DNA of 64,000 nucleotides from Eudorina sp. 2006-703-Eu-15 (GCA_003117195.1 BDSI01000035.1:432001-496000), one strand, 5' to 3'; counted from the stretch's first letter, positions 1-13,900 are shown. Numbers and translations are program-made. Notes: generated by a model not told the origin, from the letters alone.

Positions 1-3000
1 GCTCATTTTGACCCCCGCCGCCGCCGCCGCTGCCGCCACCACCCCGGCCAGCAGCTCCGCCGCCTTCGCTACCACCGCGCCCAATGCCGCCAGCTGCCAG
101 GTAACGCTGCTCTAGAGCCACCCTGCGGTACAATTGCGCTGCCTGCTCCAAAGCAGCTTCCCTCGAGTCAGCTGCCGTCGGTGCTGGCGCCACAGCTGCT
201 GCGGGGGCCGGGGCCGGCGCCATCGCGGGTCTAGCCGCGCCCGTGCTGGGCCTCTGTGCATGGCCCTGCGGCGGTCGTAGCTGCCCCTGCTGTGACGCGG
301 CTCGCTGTTGGCGCTCCCGGGATGCGGGCCGAGCGGCTGGTCGACTGGGACTGCCTGCCGCCGCCGGGCGATTCTGCGCCTGTGGCCTGGGTGAGATGGA
401 GCCCTGAGCCGGCCGCTGCTGATGCTGGAGCTGCAGGTGCTGTACTGCCGCTGTGGGGTAGCCAGGGTCATGGATGCGTCGCTGAATGGACTGTCGTGGG
501 CTGTAGCCGGCAAAGGTAGTGCCCGAGGAGATGCCAGATTCCCGGGGCGGCACTGGCGCCAATACGGCGACGGGCGCCGGGGTGGCGGGCGGCCTGGCAC
601 GCGGCGGCGGCACGGCGGCGCCCCCAGGTCCTGACACGGCCGGCTGTTCCTGCCGTACACGGCCTCCGTACGTGGGATCCGTCGAGTCCCTGAGGCAAAA
701 CAGATCGCGGCCATGGGTACTCAGGAGTCAGGACGTGACAACACACCGGTCAACCGCCGGTCACCGCGGGTATCACACTGCTCCCTCGCCCCGCATTCCC
801 ACATATCTTAGACAGGGAACGCTCATTCCGACATTGTTGACGTGCTGTTCCCTTGCACCAAATCCTTGCTACCGGTGCCGCTAATGCTTTAGATGCCGAG
901 GCTGGTGAATCAACCATGAAGCCTGCTTCAGAACAGCAGGGGCCAGCCCCTCCAGGGGCCCACTTGGACGGGTCGCTTGGCCCTGCGGTGTTGGTCCCTG
1001 ATCCCTGCCCCACCACATATGTGATTGAGCATCGGTCGCCGGGCTAGTTGCTTTGGGGTTTCGCTGGACCTCTCTCTTCCAAGGCACCGACCTGAACAGG
1101 GTGTCCTGGTGGAACGTGACCCGCCTCGCCGGCCGGGCGGGGGACACACGCGGTCGCAGCGTGTCGTCATCAGGTCCTCCCATGTCCGTCAAGTACACCG
1201 GGTCGCGCTCCGTGTGGGCCCGGGGACGAGAGATGACCTGTAGTACCGTGTCGTGCGCGGCAGGCAAGGCAGGCGAGCTCGCACGAGTGGAATCCACTGC
1301 AACATTCAGTCACGGTAGCTGCACCAACGAGCCGCGCTCACCGTTCCGAGGGGGTTGGGGAACGGCTTGGCGTCGTTGTAGGTCCCCGGTCCCGGCACCG
1401 GGTCGGGTGCGGGCTGCGGAGTGCGAGGTCGCAGCGTCCAGGCGGGCCCGGTGTGTAAGTCCCGCGGGTCCTCGTAATCGCCTGGAGGCGTCATCATTCA
1501 TCCAATCGTTCATGCACCCATCCATGAGGTATACGAAACCAATCATTCAATCACCCACAAGCCAACGGGGCGGCAAAGTCGGGTACTTCAAAACACGGAC
1601 GACATCCCGGGGACTCGCAAGGTGTGTGCGGCCGGTGCTTGAAACAGGCAGTCCGCCTTGTCATCGCCTCGCCAATCATACACAAAATCTGACCCGTCAT
1701 AACATCGGGTGCATGGAGTCTATCCTGTGCACCATGACGGCGCGGTTTCGGATTTTACAGAGTGTGGTGAGGCGGTTGCGGCTGTAACCGAGGCCCACGG
1801 GGTCCACTGTAACATCATTACTATATATAGCACTGCTGAGCCGCGACACGGCACGTCGGTGTCAATGGTGACATGCAGAATCACAGAATCACAGCTAGAT
1901 CAAGACCCGGGGGGCGCGTCATGGTTCACGGGTGACGTGGACGTGTGGTAACGACGAAAACAAGGGGCCCCAAAGGCAGGACGGGTAACAGGGGGTATAG
2001 GATAGGGGTCATAGGAAATTGGTAGACATGGTCAAACTAAGGACAGGGGAGCTGACGGGAAGAAGGGCGAGGGCGGTTTCTCACCGGGTCCCGTGTCCGG
2101 CTTGAAGGGCGTGGGTCCGGGTGACTTGGCGCCGATACTCCAAGCGGGCCCGGATGGCGGTGGCGGGCTCCAGTACTGCCCGGGCTCCGGAGGCAGCTGG
2201 CTGCGCTTCTTGCGGCGCCTGTGGGACGGGACGCGGTGACACGAGCCACGGTCAGATGAAGCGGTAGAAGAGTAGGAGGGAGGAGGGCGTGAAGCGGCTT
2301 GCCAGCAGCGCAAAGCAAAATCGTGAACGGGGTATCAATGCCTGGGGGTTAGAACAGCCAGGCCAGGTCGCCGCAAGGCATGCGTCGACGGTTCCTTCAA
2401 CGTTGGAATTACAAATAAGGTACTTCAAGGTACGTACGTTGATTGTTTTGATGGATTGTCGCATGGATTTCCTAAATCGCTCTCGGGACACCCAAAAAAA
2501 CTCGCGGCTTGTACGCCGTGGACTCTTTCCCTTCGCCAGAACCATGATACGCAGGCTCACAATTGGTTATCTTTGAAGGCAAGGAAACGCACAAGGCTGC
2601 GCTCGTCGTGGGGAGTTTCCGGTGCCACAGAACTGTCTTGCGAACCCTCCAAAACCACCGACCACTCTTCTCCTGAAATGGAGTCATCGAGCTCCAGCAT
2701 GCCATCAACGCATTCGCAAGAAAAATATTCCATATCAACTGCTGTAAGCTTTGCGATGTGGTGTTCACGATGCAACGGCGTGCAGGTCCGGCGCCGAGTT
2801 TCCCTCAACTTAATTGCAGGGTCAGTGCCGTACGGCCGGTTTCAGTGAAAGGACGCGCTCGAAAACCCGGTACACCATTTCGCGCCCCAACGTTCATATT
2901 GATACGTCATTCGTTCTGCGCATGCTTCGCACCGACTTCCAAAATTCCGAAGGCACGGGTCTGTGGCCGGTTGTGATTTGCGATGAATTGCATCGCTCTC

Positions 3001-6000
3001 GCAACCGGCTGTAGACCCGCACCTTCGGAATGCTGCCTGCCTGCCTGCCGCCCTGACAGATTCCGGGATTCCCTCCAAGGGGAGTACTTCCTGGAACCTT
3101 TCCTGGAAGCCACATGCAATCCGCCGGGGTGGTGATATCATGGGATGGCTTCATACACGCCACCCCGTCAGCGCGCCTCCCATCGCACCTGGTCCTGGGC
3201 TTGGCTCCCATCGTGTATGCCGGACCGGCGGCAGAGGGCGGGCTGTAGTACTCGCCCGGACCGGGGCCGTCCAGCCCGGCGGGCTCCGCCGTCCGCTGGG
3301 ACAGCGTCCAGGCCGGGCCGCTCGGGCCGCTGCGGGGCGTGCGATGGAAAAAACACGATCTGTGCTCGGCCGCTCTCCATCATCACGTTATTGCCACAGC
3401 AAATCATCACGTTATTGCCACAGCAACAACCACCGCAAGCTTCGTTGCTCCCGCGAGGCTCACCAGTACGGGCTTGGTCGGCCGGGTTTCTAACCGGGTC
3501 AGGAAGGGTACGCCGAGGTCGGAGGGTGGGACAATTATGGCGCCGCAACCGCCACGCAACCCGCAGCGCAAGGTAATGTAGCCTACCTTTCCGGGACGCC
3601 GTAGTCCCCAGGGGCGGGCGTCGGGTCCGGCTGTGGCCCCACCACCCGAGGTGCGATGCTGAACGCGGGGCCGTCGGGCCCTGTGCCAGGTGAGTACGCG
3701 CCCGGACCCGGGCTCTCCCCGCCCGAGGGTGAGGCGTGCCGGCCCGCAATGGTGTATGCGGGGCCCGATCCGCCGCCCGGGGAAGTGCCGTACTCTCCCG
3801 GCCCGGGCCCGTCGTCCGCCTGTGGAAGCGCCGGCCGCGGACGGAGTGTGTAGGCCGGGCCGGAGCGGCCCAAGGGTTCTGGATCCGGGTTGCCGTACAT
3901 GCCGGGCCCGGGGACGTCCGGGTCGGCCGGCGGGGCGCCGGCGTGCCTGGGTTGGTGGAATGCAGACGGGGTGAAGGCGGGAGGTGGCGACGATGGGATG
4001 GCGGCGCGCAGGGGCCACATGGAGGGGGGAGGGCACACATGCGGTGCAAAGCGCAGGTCTGGGCGACGGAGGGTTACGGTACCCGCGCGTCCACCGCATC
4101 GCAGGGCGAATCCCCTGCTCCCTGCCCGCTGCGCCTCGTCCTTCAAAGCAGCCCAATGCAGCTCAACCCACCGATGGCCTCCCAGGATTCACCTCCCGGC
4201 GACCCATACAAAGCCGACATGCTATTTTTCGGGCAGGTGCTCCCCCCAAGTCGGAAAGCGCCAGGCGGATGCACCGCGACAGACCCATGGCCGCACGCCC
4301 ATACCCCGTGCATAAGGGGGCGCGACGAGGCATCCATTACTATTAAGGATGTTACAGTGGACCCCGCTAGGGTCATCGGTGACAGCCAACGGCGACAGCC
4401 GAAGCTTCCTCACCATACACCAAGAGGCATCCATGACATCGCATCGGCGCCCTCGCACCTGCCCTTGATCGTGTATGCGGGGCCGCTAGACCCCGGGCCC
4501 AGCTTCTGGTATTCGCCGGGTCCGGGCAAGTCCTCCGCCACCGGGGGTGCGGGCCGGCCACGGATAGTGTACGCAGGCCCGGTGGGGGAGCTGGGCGCAG
4601 AGTACTCGCCGGGGCCAGGACCGGCGGACTGCGCATGAGGGGCAGGAGGGCAGGAGGGCAGGAGGGCAGGAGGCGGTGGGTGGGATGCGGGTTGAGCGGC
4701 GGGGAGGGACCCCGGGGTGGAAGCGCGCCGCGGGTGGTACATGAATGGCGGGGCATCGCGGGCGAGTGGATGCATGGTGGCGTCGGCACGGGTGCGGCGT
4801 GATCGGGCAGGTCGGATGGCAGACGACAGCACGCGGGCACATGCGGGGCGAGGCGGTGGGCTTCGGAACGCGTAGCAGGATGGACGCTGTCACCATCCGT
4901 GACGCAAGGCGGCAATGCGAGAGCCGCGTGATGCCTTTTCAGTGAAGAAGGCGCGGCCGGGGCGCTGCCATCGGTTTGGTGCTGTGTTCGGTGGTTTCCA
5001 TTCGCTGTCTTGATTTCATTCGCTGTCTTGATTGACATACAAGGGCGGGGCAGGATTGTGAAACGACGCGTGCGGTCTGTGTCCACCCTACCCAATGGGC
5101 TCTCCAACCTCCCTCGTGGCCTGCCCCGCGCACCTACCTCTTGGGACGGCTCCAGGGGCCGGGCGCGCATCGTGTAGGCCGGGCCGCGCGGCGAGGCAGG
5201 CATGTCGTACGAACCAGGCGCAGGCCCGGCTTCCGCGACCCGTGGGTCAGCGGGGCGCGTACCCATGGTCCAAGCTGGGCCGCGGTCTGGCGCCTCGGTG
5301 TCATACTCACCGGGACCTGACGGGTTGAGCCGTGACCGCATGACAGACATGGAATGGATTGGAGCTCAGATGACCACTGAACCGACATTAATAAGCGGCA
5401 CAACCCCTGCGTTACGCAAGCCATGTTACCGTACCTCCTGCCACCCAACCACCCACCGACTCGCCCGCCCAGCCTCCCGCCCACCCACCGGGTGACTGCG
5501 GCCTCTGCGGCTCCAGCGGGCGGCCCCCAAGGGTGTAGGCGGGTGCCCCCGGCTGCGGCTTCTCCGGGTCGTAAGCCCCTGTGGCAGCACGCGCCACGGA
5601 CCGGGCCCGGCGGGCCGTTGCCGGCGAAAAACATTGAACGTGTGCTTGGCGCAGGCTCCTTGCTCGCAGCTGTCATGGACGCCCGGGGTCGCCTTGTGCT
5701 GATTTCAGGCCTCTCAGCCCCCGTGTAGCAGTCCTCCATGACTGATGTGTTCAGGGAAGGCAACCGCCCGACCTGCCCGGTTCTGAAACACCGCCGTGTA
5801 GTGCATGCACCGTATGGTTATAGCACGAATTCCCCCTCCCCCTCCGAGAACCACCCGTATGTGTGTGTGTGTGTGTGTGTGTGTGTTCATCGACTGCCAA
5901 GGCAGCGTGCGTGATGTGCGGTGCGTATGTTTAGGAAAGGATATATATGTACACATGTGCGGTGCGTGTGTTTCTTAGGCAGGCAGATCAGGAGTGCGTA

Positions 6001-8549
6001 ACATGCGACAGGAATGCGTGACATGTGCGGTGCGTGTGTGTATATATGTGTGTGTATGCGCATATGTACAAGGAAAACAGAGACACAGTATCTGTGCGCC
6101 TTTCTTACACGGCAGCGGGGTCCAGGGCCTGCGTCAGCTCTCACCTGGGCCCACGTACGGCAGGTCGGGCTCTGGCTCCAGGGGCTTGCCGCGCATCGAG
6201 AAGGCGGGGCCGCTGCGGCCCGACGGCCTCGAGTAGTCGCCTGATAGGTCGAATGGGGATGATTAAGTTGAAAAAACCAAAATCCAGGACCGAGTAGGGG
6301 CAGCAGCGGGGAGCAGGACTCCATTAGCAGGGAGCAGCGGCTGCAGACCTCTCGGCAGGGCGTGCACTGCGACTGCAGCCTGCGAGGGCGCAGAGATCTG
6401 TGATCCCAACGCGCCGGGAGGTGGGCAGCCCCACAACCAGGTGTGGCTTTGCGAGGAGTCCAGGCGAGCGGTTTCCTTCCTCCCAAGCACGTGCTGGCGA
6501 TGCCGTAGAAGTGCCGTAGAAGATCAGATGCGATGTTCCACGACACGCTCCGTCAGCACAACGGGCCCGCACGCACGGCGCGACAATGCGATACATCCAA
6601 CCCCGGGCGCCCCCACTGCGCCGCAGCAGATAAATCGCACAGCGCTGCACAAGCCCCCAGCGCTGCACACGCTGCACATTCGGACCCTCCCGGAACCTTC
6701 GCCAACCCATTCCGCGGACTCCTGAGCCCGCCCGCTTTCAACTCCGCGACCCCTCACAGTCGCCAGCCCCAAGCTCACCCGGTCCCGGGGAGGGCGGCGG
6801 CGAGCGCTCCTCCGCGCGGCCGCGCATGGTGTAGGCGGGGCCGGTGGGGGACTGCGGCAGCACCTCGTAGGCGCCCGGGCCAGGGACCTGGTGGTCGGGA
6901 TCGGGCGAGGCCGCGCCCGGGGAGGAGGGCCGCCCGGCGATGGTGAAGGCGGGGCCGCGGTCGGGCGCTGGGGAGTGGTACTCGCCGGGGCCTGCGGGCA
7001 GGTGGCGGGTGACGCGGGATGAGAGCGAAACGTGGGGGACGTGGGAGAGGGGACATGTCACGGTTGGAGGGCAAGGGCGGAGCCACTGCCAGCATAGGAT
7101 GCAGCCCCGCGGGGCCATGCGGACGGTCGTCGTCAACTTCCCCAGGTACGTGATGGATGCATGTCGTCATGGGTTAGAGCGCGCTGGTCGGCAATTCTGC
7201 CCTGATATGGGGTGTCCTGCTCTCCTCCCTACATCGTCGGGGCCTTTGGACGTCCCGCGGGGCCGAATCCCTTTCCCCGACACCTCAGGGCCATCCGTCA
7301 CAGCAAAACCGTCACGTCCTCGCCCCTGCGTTATTTGCCACAGCCGCAGCCGCAGCTGCCCTGCACTGACCACAATCCCAAACCCTGGGCCCCATCCCGC
7401 GGTCGCTGACCGCCGCTGCTGCGTGCGGGTCCCCCACCACCGACGCTTCGCGGCCTGCCGCTCGCGCACCTGGAGAGGGCGGCCGCGGCTGCTCCGCCAG
7501 CCTGCCGCGCATCGTGTAGGCGGGGCCGCCGGGCAGGCTGCCCGGCCCGCCGCCGTAGTCCCCGGGCGCCGGCAGGTCGGCCCGCGGGTCCCGCTCCACG
7601 GGCCTCCCCATCATGGTGAAGGCGGGGCCGGGCAGCTGGGCGGGGTCGGTGGGGCTGTAGGCGCCCGGGCCAGGAGAGTCCGGCGGCTCTGCAAGCCAAG
7701 GATACCAAGATGCGGCGGGCCAGAAACACTTTGTGTGTGGCGATCGAAGCGCAGCGCAGGGCACGCGGGAGGCAACGGGCGGGACCTCTGACAGCAGAGG
7801 CACATGTATGCCGAAGGACGTTGGGTTGACGCAGTGTGCCGCATCGCGCATGTGACCTCACACTCGCACCTCCACCCTCGCACCTCCACACGTGCACCTT
7901 CTGCTTTGCTGAACACTCTGCATCACCACACCCGCGCCAGGACCCCACACCCCAGCCCGGCCGCCCGGCTCGGCGTTGGCGAGTTTCAATAACCTGCTCG
8001 CCGTTTGGCATGTTCGCTACACCGTAATGCGTGCGGAACCTGCCCCGACCCTCGACGCCGGGCCGCGGTCTTTACCGTGCCCCCCCATTTCTCAATTTAC
8101 CCCCCCCCACCGCACCTTGCAGCACGGGTCTTGAGCTCAACGTGTACGCGGGTCCGCCGCCCGCCTGGGCCTCCTCGGGCCGGTAGTCCCCCGGACCCGG
8201 GCTGGGCGGCGGTGACCGCTCCGGGGGCCGCGCGCGGATCGTGTACGCGGGGGCGGAGGGCGAGCCAGGCGCCGCGCTGGGGTCGTAGGCGCCGGGACCG
8301 GGAAGGTCCTCGTCGCCTCGGCCCGGGCTCGGAGGCCGGGGCTTGGAGGCCATGGTGAAGGCGGGGCCGTCGAGGTCGGCCGCCCTGGCACGCGCAGGGT
8401 CAGGAATTGCGCGGCGGGGTGCGGGTGGGGTGGGGTGCGGCAGGTACAGGTGCCGAGTTCATGACAGACAGGTCGCGGCAGGGGCAAGCAGCAATAGGAG
8501 TAACAGCCGATGGCGACTGAGTGCGCCTTGGATTTAGTTGACCGGTTGC

Positions 8550-8588
<39 letters not shown>

Positions 8589-11242
8589 TCTGCAGGACAG
8601 CACACGGCAGTTTGATTGGGTCGATCGCTGTCTGGGGATGTCTTGGTAGGTTGCGTTGCTCAGCGTGCGTTGGATAGGCGCCTCCGAAGGACCTGGCCGG
8701 GGTTGCGTGTCGGCCAGGGAGCGCGCGCACACCGACTGCGAAGGACGTCGTCACGGCCACGTGACTTCTCCATCTCGATATCGTGACAACGGATCATTAT
8801 TTCCCGCCCCCAAAAGCACCTGTAGTAGGCTCCAGGCCCAGGCAAGTCGTCGGGTTCCGCCTCGGGCGGCTTGCCGCCAAAGGTGTACGCGGGCAGGCCC
8901 TTGCCGGGCCGAGGCTGGACGTAGTACTCGCCGGGGCCGGGGGAGGGCTCCGGGTCGGGCTTAGGCGCCGGCTTCCCGGCAAACGTCACCGCGGGGCCTG
9001 GCCGGCAAGAGGGTCGGCGGCAGCGCGCAGGGGCGACAGGCAAGCATGAAGGCTATGGCGTCAAGCCATCCATTCATTCGTCATGGAGGCAATGGCGTTG
9101 GACTGGTGGACGAATGGCTTCGAGGCTTGGGTCAGGGTGATAGAACAGAACCGACAGGCGAGGCAGGCGGTCGGGAGCGGGCCCAAGGCGATTCAGCAAT
9201 GGCAGCCCCGATCAGGTTTATAAGAGCACGAAGAGCTAGGAGGTCAGAAGCCGGTAAGAAGGGGAAGGAGCCGGACTGGGTACCCGATGTCCGGGGCTTA
9301 CCGCTGCGCCAGGCAGTTGGAATGTCGTACTCGCCGGGGGCCGGCACGCCCGTGTCGGGCTTCGGGTCCAACCTGCCCGGAGGCGCGGGCGCAGGACAGC
9401 GGCAGGCGGAAGGTGGTGAGGAGACGAAGCTGTCGTACGGGTCAGGCGGATGCGGGCCTCGCGGGGGCAAACCCATTTCCCCCACTGCTACCCCGTATGC
9501 GGCTGGCTCGGCGCACTGCGCGTTGGGGCAGAATAGTTCCGCCGCCTTGGCCGCCGAAACAACGTCCTTTGAGTTTCGCAGCACGCAGACGGGGTCTCTG
9601 CAGCTATGGCCGCCCCGGGACTCATCCGCCCTCCCCGCCGCTACCCTAGGGAGACACACCTCCTCGGGCGGGTTTCTGTCTAAACACACCTCCCGAGGCG
9701 GGTTTCTGTCTAAACACACAGAATCTCCTCGGCCGCCAATCACGCGCGTCACGCCTTGCTCAGCGCCTCACGTGCCTCACACAACGCGGCACTGCTCACC
9801 TGCCGCCGATGGTGAAGGCCGGCCCGTCGCGGCCCGGCGACACCGCCCGATCAAGTTGGTAGTCCTGCGGCCCCGGGGAGGGCTCCGGAGCGCGAACCCG
9901 GGGGCGGCCGGCGATCGTGACGGCCGGACCTGGCGACAGGGTGTCGAGGGAGGGGAAGGAGGTGACCTTGGGGGCAGGGACAGGGGCAGCCACAGCGGAA
10001 ACCCGGCAGGACTTCCGCATTGTGTCGCGGGGAGCAGCACCCGAGCTGCCAGCCAGTGCGCTTTTCGGGGCGGGTCGGAGCCGCGGGCGTGAGTCCCCGA
10101 GTCAAAGCATTGAGATCGGTCCGCAGCCTTGGCCCCACCTGTTTGGCTCGGCCCCTGGACGACGTAAGCTCCGGGTCCAGGCGCATCCGTCTCGAACCTT
10201 CGCTTGGCTTTGACCCCTAGCGTGAAGGCCGGGCCCTCGCGGCTGTGTGGACGGAGGCCGGATGGCGGACGGAGGCCGGATGGCGGACGGAGGCCGGATG
10301 GCGGGTATGAAGACAACGGAAAACCGGCAAGAGGGGCCGCGGCGGCGGCGAGGGAACGAAAGGCCCACTGCGATCCCGGACCCGCAATCACGACGGCAGG
10401 AATGGTGCGGCCCCGCAGGACCGCAGCCGGCCCGCGGGCCACGGCTCTCCTGGCCACCCACCCGCAACGGCGGTGAACACATGGCTCATAACAACGTATC
10501 GCGCATCGGGCGGGCGGGTTTCGATTGTAAACACATCGCGCATGCGCGCCTCCCTTCCCCGCCCTGCCCTCCTTCCCTGCCCCCTCGCCCGCCCTTCTCA
10601 CGGACTTGCCCTCCCTCCCAATGGAACTCCCCACGTCCCCGGACACACATGCTCGACTTGCTGGGGTCGTAGTACTCCCCCGGTCCGGGCAGCTCATCAG
10701 GCAGCGTGCTGGGTCCGCGGGGCTTGGCCCGGATGGTGAAGGCAGGTCCGTCCGCCACAGTGCGAGGGACGTCGTACGCGCCGGGCCCTGTCGGGAAGGG
10801 GATCCGGACACCGTTAGCGGCGGCAGCGCCCTATCGGAAGCCAGCGTGTATCGACGCGGCTGTGCTGGGTCAGCGCGCAGACGGTTCCCTTCCTGCAGCC
10901 CTCGAAAACCGCCCCGGCCAGACCCAGACGAAGCGGCCCCCCATCATGGGCGACAGGTCATGGAGAGAAGGCAAGGGGATTGACTCTCGGATCACCGCTG
11001 CTGTGCATCGTGAGCGCCATGACCCCCCCCTTAGCCCCCACTAGGTAAACCCCTGGCAGCTCACCGGGGACTCGGGCCGACTCCGCGTTGACCAGCGCAG
11101 ACGAGGGCGGCGCTGTACGGCCTCGGATGGTGAAGGCCGGCCCGCTGCGCCCCATGGCTGCAGTCGCCGCCACGTCGTACTGTCCGGGCCCGGGCGTGTC
11201 GTCCTCCAGGTCGTACTCATCCCCGGAGTCTGAGCCGTACAT
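1..11242 (-). CDS. SHIPPO/ODF3-like STPGR-repeat protein, 3' end beyond the window
   Basis: Probable microtubule-inner or flagellar structural protein, the usual role of STPGR/ODF3 (SHIPPO) proteins. The start is ATG 11242, opening with an acidic stretch (MYGSDSGDEYDLEDD) followed by PGPGQYD. Repeats of the form GPA(F/Y)T(I/M)xxRP...PGPGxY lie in successive minus-strand exons, bounds approximate: 11242-11066, 10800-10640, 10250-10135, 9965-9800, 9400-9290, 9000-8822, 8355-8120, 7695-7475, 7010-6780, 6240-6150, 5583-5490, 5345-5135, 4640-4450, 3965-3585, 3345-3165, 2235-2085 and 1500-1345. Likely later exons at 1255-1050 and 632-1 are Gln/Ala/Pro- then Gly-rich; the last leaves the window. More than 20 repeat units are visible, far above the few in animal ODF3. 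Family assignment is firm. Exact splice sites, and membership of the two most 3' exons, are inferred. Confidence 0.8.
1498..2084. other. Intron of the STPGR gene with a decayed repeat end
   Basis: This intron has lower GC than its flanks. Around 1778-1815 it holds a degraded plus-strand copy of the dispersed 3' end 'GGGGTCCACTGTAACATC', followed by a TA-rich tail. Nothing else recognised. Confidence 0.35.
2236..3164. other. Large intron of the STPGR gene
   Basis: Between two recognisable STPGR exons lie about 930 bases with no repeat-motif coding and lower GC than neighbouring exons. Composition suggests inserted or decayed mobile DNA, but no termini, target-site duplication or known protein domain was seen. 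Confidence 0.3.
4345..4432 (-). repeat. Retroelement 3'-end fragment (family R1)
   Basis: Reads TTAAGGATGTTACAG(T) then a (gg)accccgc..ggtcatcggtgacagccaacgg core, as at 23,090, 52,443 and elsewhere in the window. The strand is set by the A/TAA-rich tail on the 'catcctta' side. It lies in an intron of the STPGR gene. Confidence 0.6.
5856..5887. repeat. (GT)n microsatellite
   Basis: Dinucleotide GT tract in an intron of the STPGR gene. Confidence 0.9.
8551..8586. repeat. (GT)n microsatellite
   Basis: Dinucleotide GT tract in an intron of the STPGR gene. Confidence 0.9.
10250..10306. repeat. 18-bp tandem repeat, about three units
   Basis: Unit GACGGAGGCCGGATGGCG is repeated head to tail beside an STPGR exon. 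Probably intronic. Confidence 0.85.
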
Positions 11243-11741
11243 GACCACGAGGAGGGTGCAGCCCGGGCAGCGACAGCCCGCGGGGTGTCCGTTCGACTTG
11301 CGGCGGGGGCGCGGCCGCTGCGGCTTCGAAAGCCCGGCGGGGCCGGCGGATGGCAAGGGCGGAACGTGGAGAAGCACAGCGGGGCGCAGGCACACAATGG
11401 GGTTGACGGTTGGTGGGCCTGATGAGGTCGGCGGCGCGAGGTAGGCCACGAGCGTCCTCAGTGTGGAATCCAGAGGGACCAGGGCGCAGATGCAAGACGA
11501 CCCGAGCACCAGGCGCACACACAGGAAAGCGCTGGAGCGCGCGCTCGCGCGCGCGACGGCATCAGGCGTGGCCTGTGCCGGGGGGCCCTGCATGACCCCA
11601 CGCTCGTGCCCCAAATCACCGAGCCGAATTCGCCGACCCAAATTGTGCGGTCTTTGAGGTTCACCGGACCAGGACCCAACGATAGTCGGACATTGTGGGG
11701 CAGAGCAGGACGCCGTGCAGCACGACGTGTCCCTGACGTGT

Positions 11742-12480
11742 TTAGATAAGAGACCCGCCCGACCCAAAGCAACCCTGACGTGTCCTCACCCCGCTTGCTC
11801 CAGTGGCCCGCCGCCAGTCCGCCGCGTCCTGTCTCTCCACCACCATCAGGGAATCAAACTCCGCACCGGCCCCCGGCAGCGTGCCTTTCACACTCCCGGT
11901 CAGGATCCCCATCGCTCCCCCCGCAACCGCCACCGTCGCCGCCGCTGTTGTTGTCGTGCGCAGCGGCGCCGGTGCCGCACCGCTGGGCGCCCAGGCCTGC
12001 GGGTACAACCCGCCCCACTCCCGCAGCACCAGCCCCGTGGCCTTGGTGACACGGCCGCCATGGGGCAGCACCACAGAAGCCCGACTGATCGTAACACCTC
12101 TGGGCGGAGGCTGTGCGGCCGCGGCCATCGTGTTTGCCGCCAGAGCCTGTGAATCGTGCCAGTCCCCAGGGACGGCGGCGGCAGCAGCCGTTGCCACGGG
12201 GGCCACGTTTTGGCTGTTGGTGTGGCTGGTGGAGTGACGGCGGCGCCGCTGCCGCGGCAGATGCGCCGCGGCGGGCGGGGCATCGGCAGGCGCAGCAGGG
12301 GCTTGACGCGCGGCCGTCTCTGCCGCAAGGAAGGAGGCCCCGTCCAATGAGCCGTGCCGGACGACGCGGGCGCGGACAGCGGGTGCGTGATATGGGTTGC
12401 GCAGGGCGGACTGCAGGGCGGCAGCCGCAGGATCCAAGTAAGCCAAGCTCCGGAGTTGCAGCTCTAGGGCCCACAAGTTG
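11742..12480 (-). CDS. Hypothetical Ala-rich protein, C-terminal exon (partial)
   Basis: An open minus-strand frame of about 246 codons ends at a stop at 11742. It opens with a helical, Leu-rich run (NLWALELQLRSLAYLDP) and continues through Ala/Pro-rich low complexity to a Gly/Ala/Val-rich segment (ATVAVAGGAMGILTGS) that could be a weak membrane helix. Composition resembles real algal coding exons rather than a shadow frame. The true 5' end probably lies to the right beyond an intron and was not found. The protein family is not recognised. It could also be an upstream exon of the STPGR gene, although no repeat motif is present. Confidence 0.4.
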
Positions 12481-13900
12481 AACGCGGCCAGGGAGGGAGG
12501 GGATAGCAGGCGGGGGGGTAGGAGATGATGCCGTCAGGTGTTGGGCACCCGCAACCCTCATGAACATGAAACGCCTGTTGCCATGGGCATCGACACCAGC
12601 ATCCAACGGCGCATGGCTGCTCTTATCAGAACACACCACATTTCGTCGTAAGGTATGCTGCATGTGCCCTCCGTTCCGCCACACCTGTTAGGTAGGCCGG
12701 GGGCTGGCGCCTGAATTCGAGGTCTGCTCCAAACCTGCCAGGACGTGCGCGCCGCATAAGGTGAACGCCCGTGGTGCAGGTTTGACCAGCCATGACGCTT
12801 CATGTCACGTGTAAACTTACTTGAACGGCTTCCCGAACGTTGGGGCGCCGGCTTGAGCCACCCAGCCTGAACAGTGACCCAAGGGCGATGTTCCAGCACA
12901 TCAACATTGACCGAGCAACTCAAAAAATCTGTGCTGCACTTGTGTTACCATCAATGATGCGGTCACCAGTGGGCGCAAGGAAGTTGTTTTTGGACCTGGC
13001 CATCTCGTCCTGTCACGTCAAGTCAGCGGCGTCGCAAGCATATGGAGAGGGACCACCCTTATACATTTGATTGTGTTCTCCTTGATATAATACATGGTCT
13101 GTCAAGCACAATCTTGGGCGAAGACTAGCTGTCATTATCTGACTTGCGACTAGTGGCATACAGGACCACAGCAACAAATGAATATAATTTTCTCTTTCTT
13201 AGCCTCGCTTTATGTGGTGATTTATGGTTACAGAATTCGAGATCCTACAGGAAACAAGACCCGGTTCTCCGTTCTTGATCAAACCGCTGTTTCATCTTTA
13301 AGGTATGTAAGTACAGATATCAAGAGCTTATCAAGGAACGCGTCTGTGATATGGCTGTCAACTTGCACGGCACGGCGAAGCACGAAGCACAGCGTCCCGC
13401 CGTACGCAAATTGCAAAGGTTTCTCAACACGAAGGCTGGAATGGAAGAAATGTACACCTTTCTACCGTGATCAAAGGCTGCGTTGTTTGAGTACGAGAAG
13501 TGCACATGCCACGTTACTCGTCTGAAACAGGCCCGACGGCGCCTGCTGCACGCCACGGCGCGCAGTTCTTCGCAACTGCAGCCTCAAACCTGAGGTCGTA
13601 AATTAATGAATGATAGCGCCCTGCACGATCTAATGTAATTATTGTCCGCGGTCGTTACCGTTGATCGCCGTTGATCGCCCGTTTCAATCCGTATTGTCAG
13701 TACGTCGAACACAAATTGAATTTGCACTGTCCACCGATTTGTTTAGTCTGCAAACTCTTGTCAGCAGCCGCTTTTCTCCAGCTGTCAACGTCTGGCCCGA
13801 CATAACGGCAAGGCATTTTCACGTTTCGTAGCATGTAGCGGTTAATAATATTATGAACGGATACTGAAGAATTTTTCTTTAAATTTCAGCGCCGTGCAAA
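12481..13900. other. Intergenic region upstream of FANCL
   Basis: GC falls rightward, with an AT-rich stretch at about 13,080-13,900. No convincing coding exon or repeat terminus was seen. The 5' untranslated region and promoter of FANCL should lie here: an acceptor-like site (ttctttaaatttcag) at 13,889 just before the start codon suggests an upstream non-coding exon. Confidence 0.4.
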
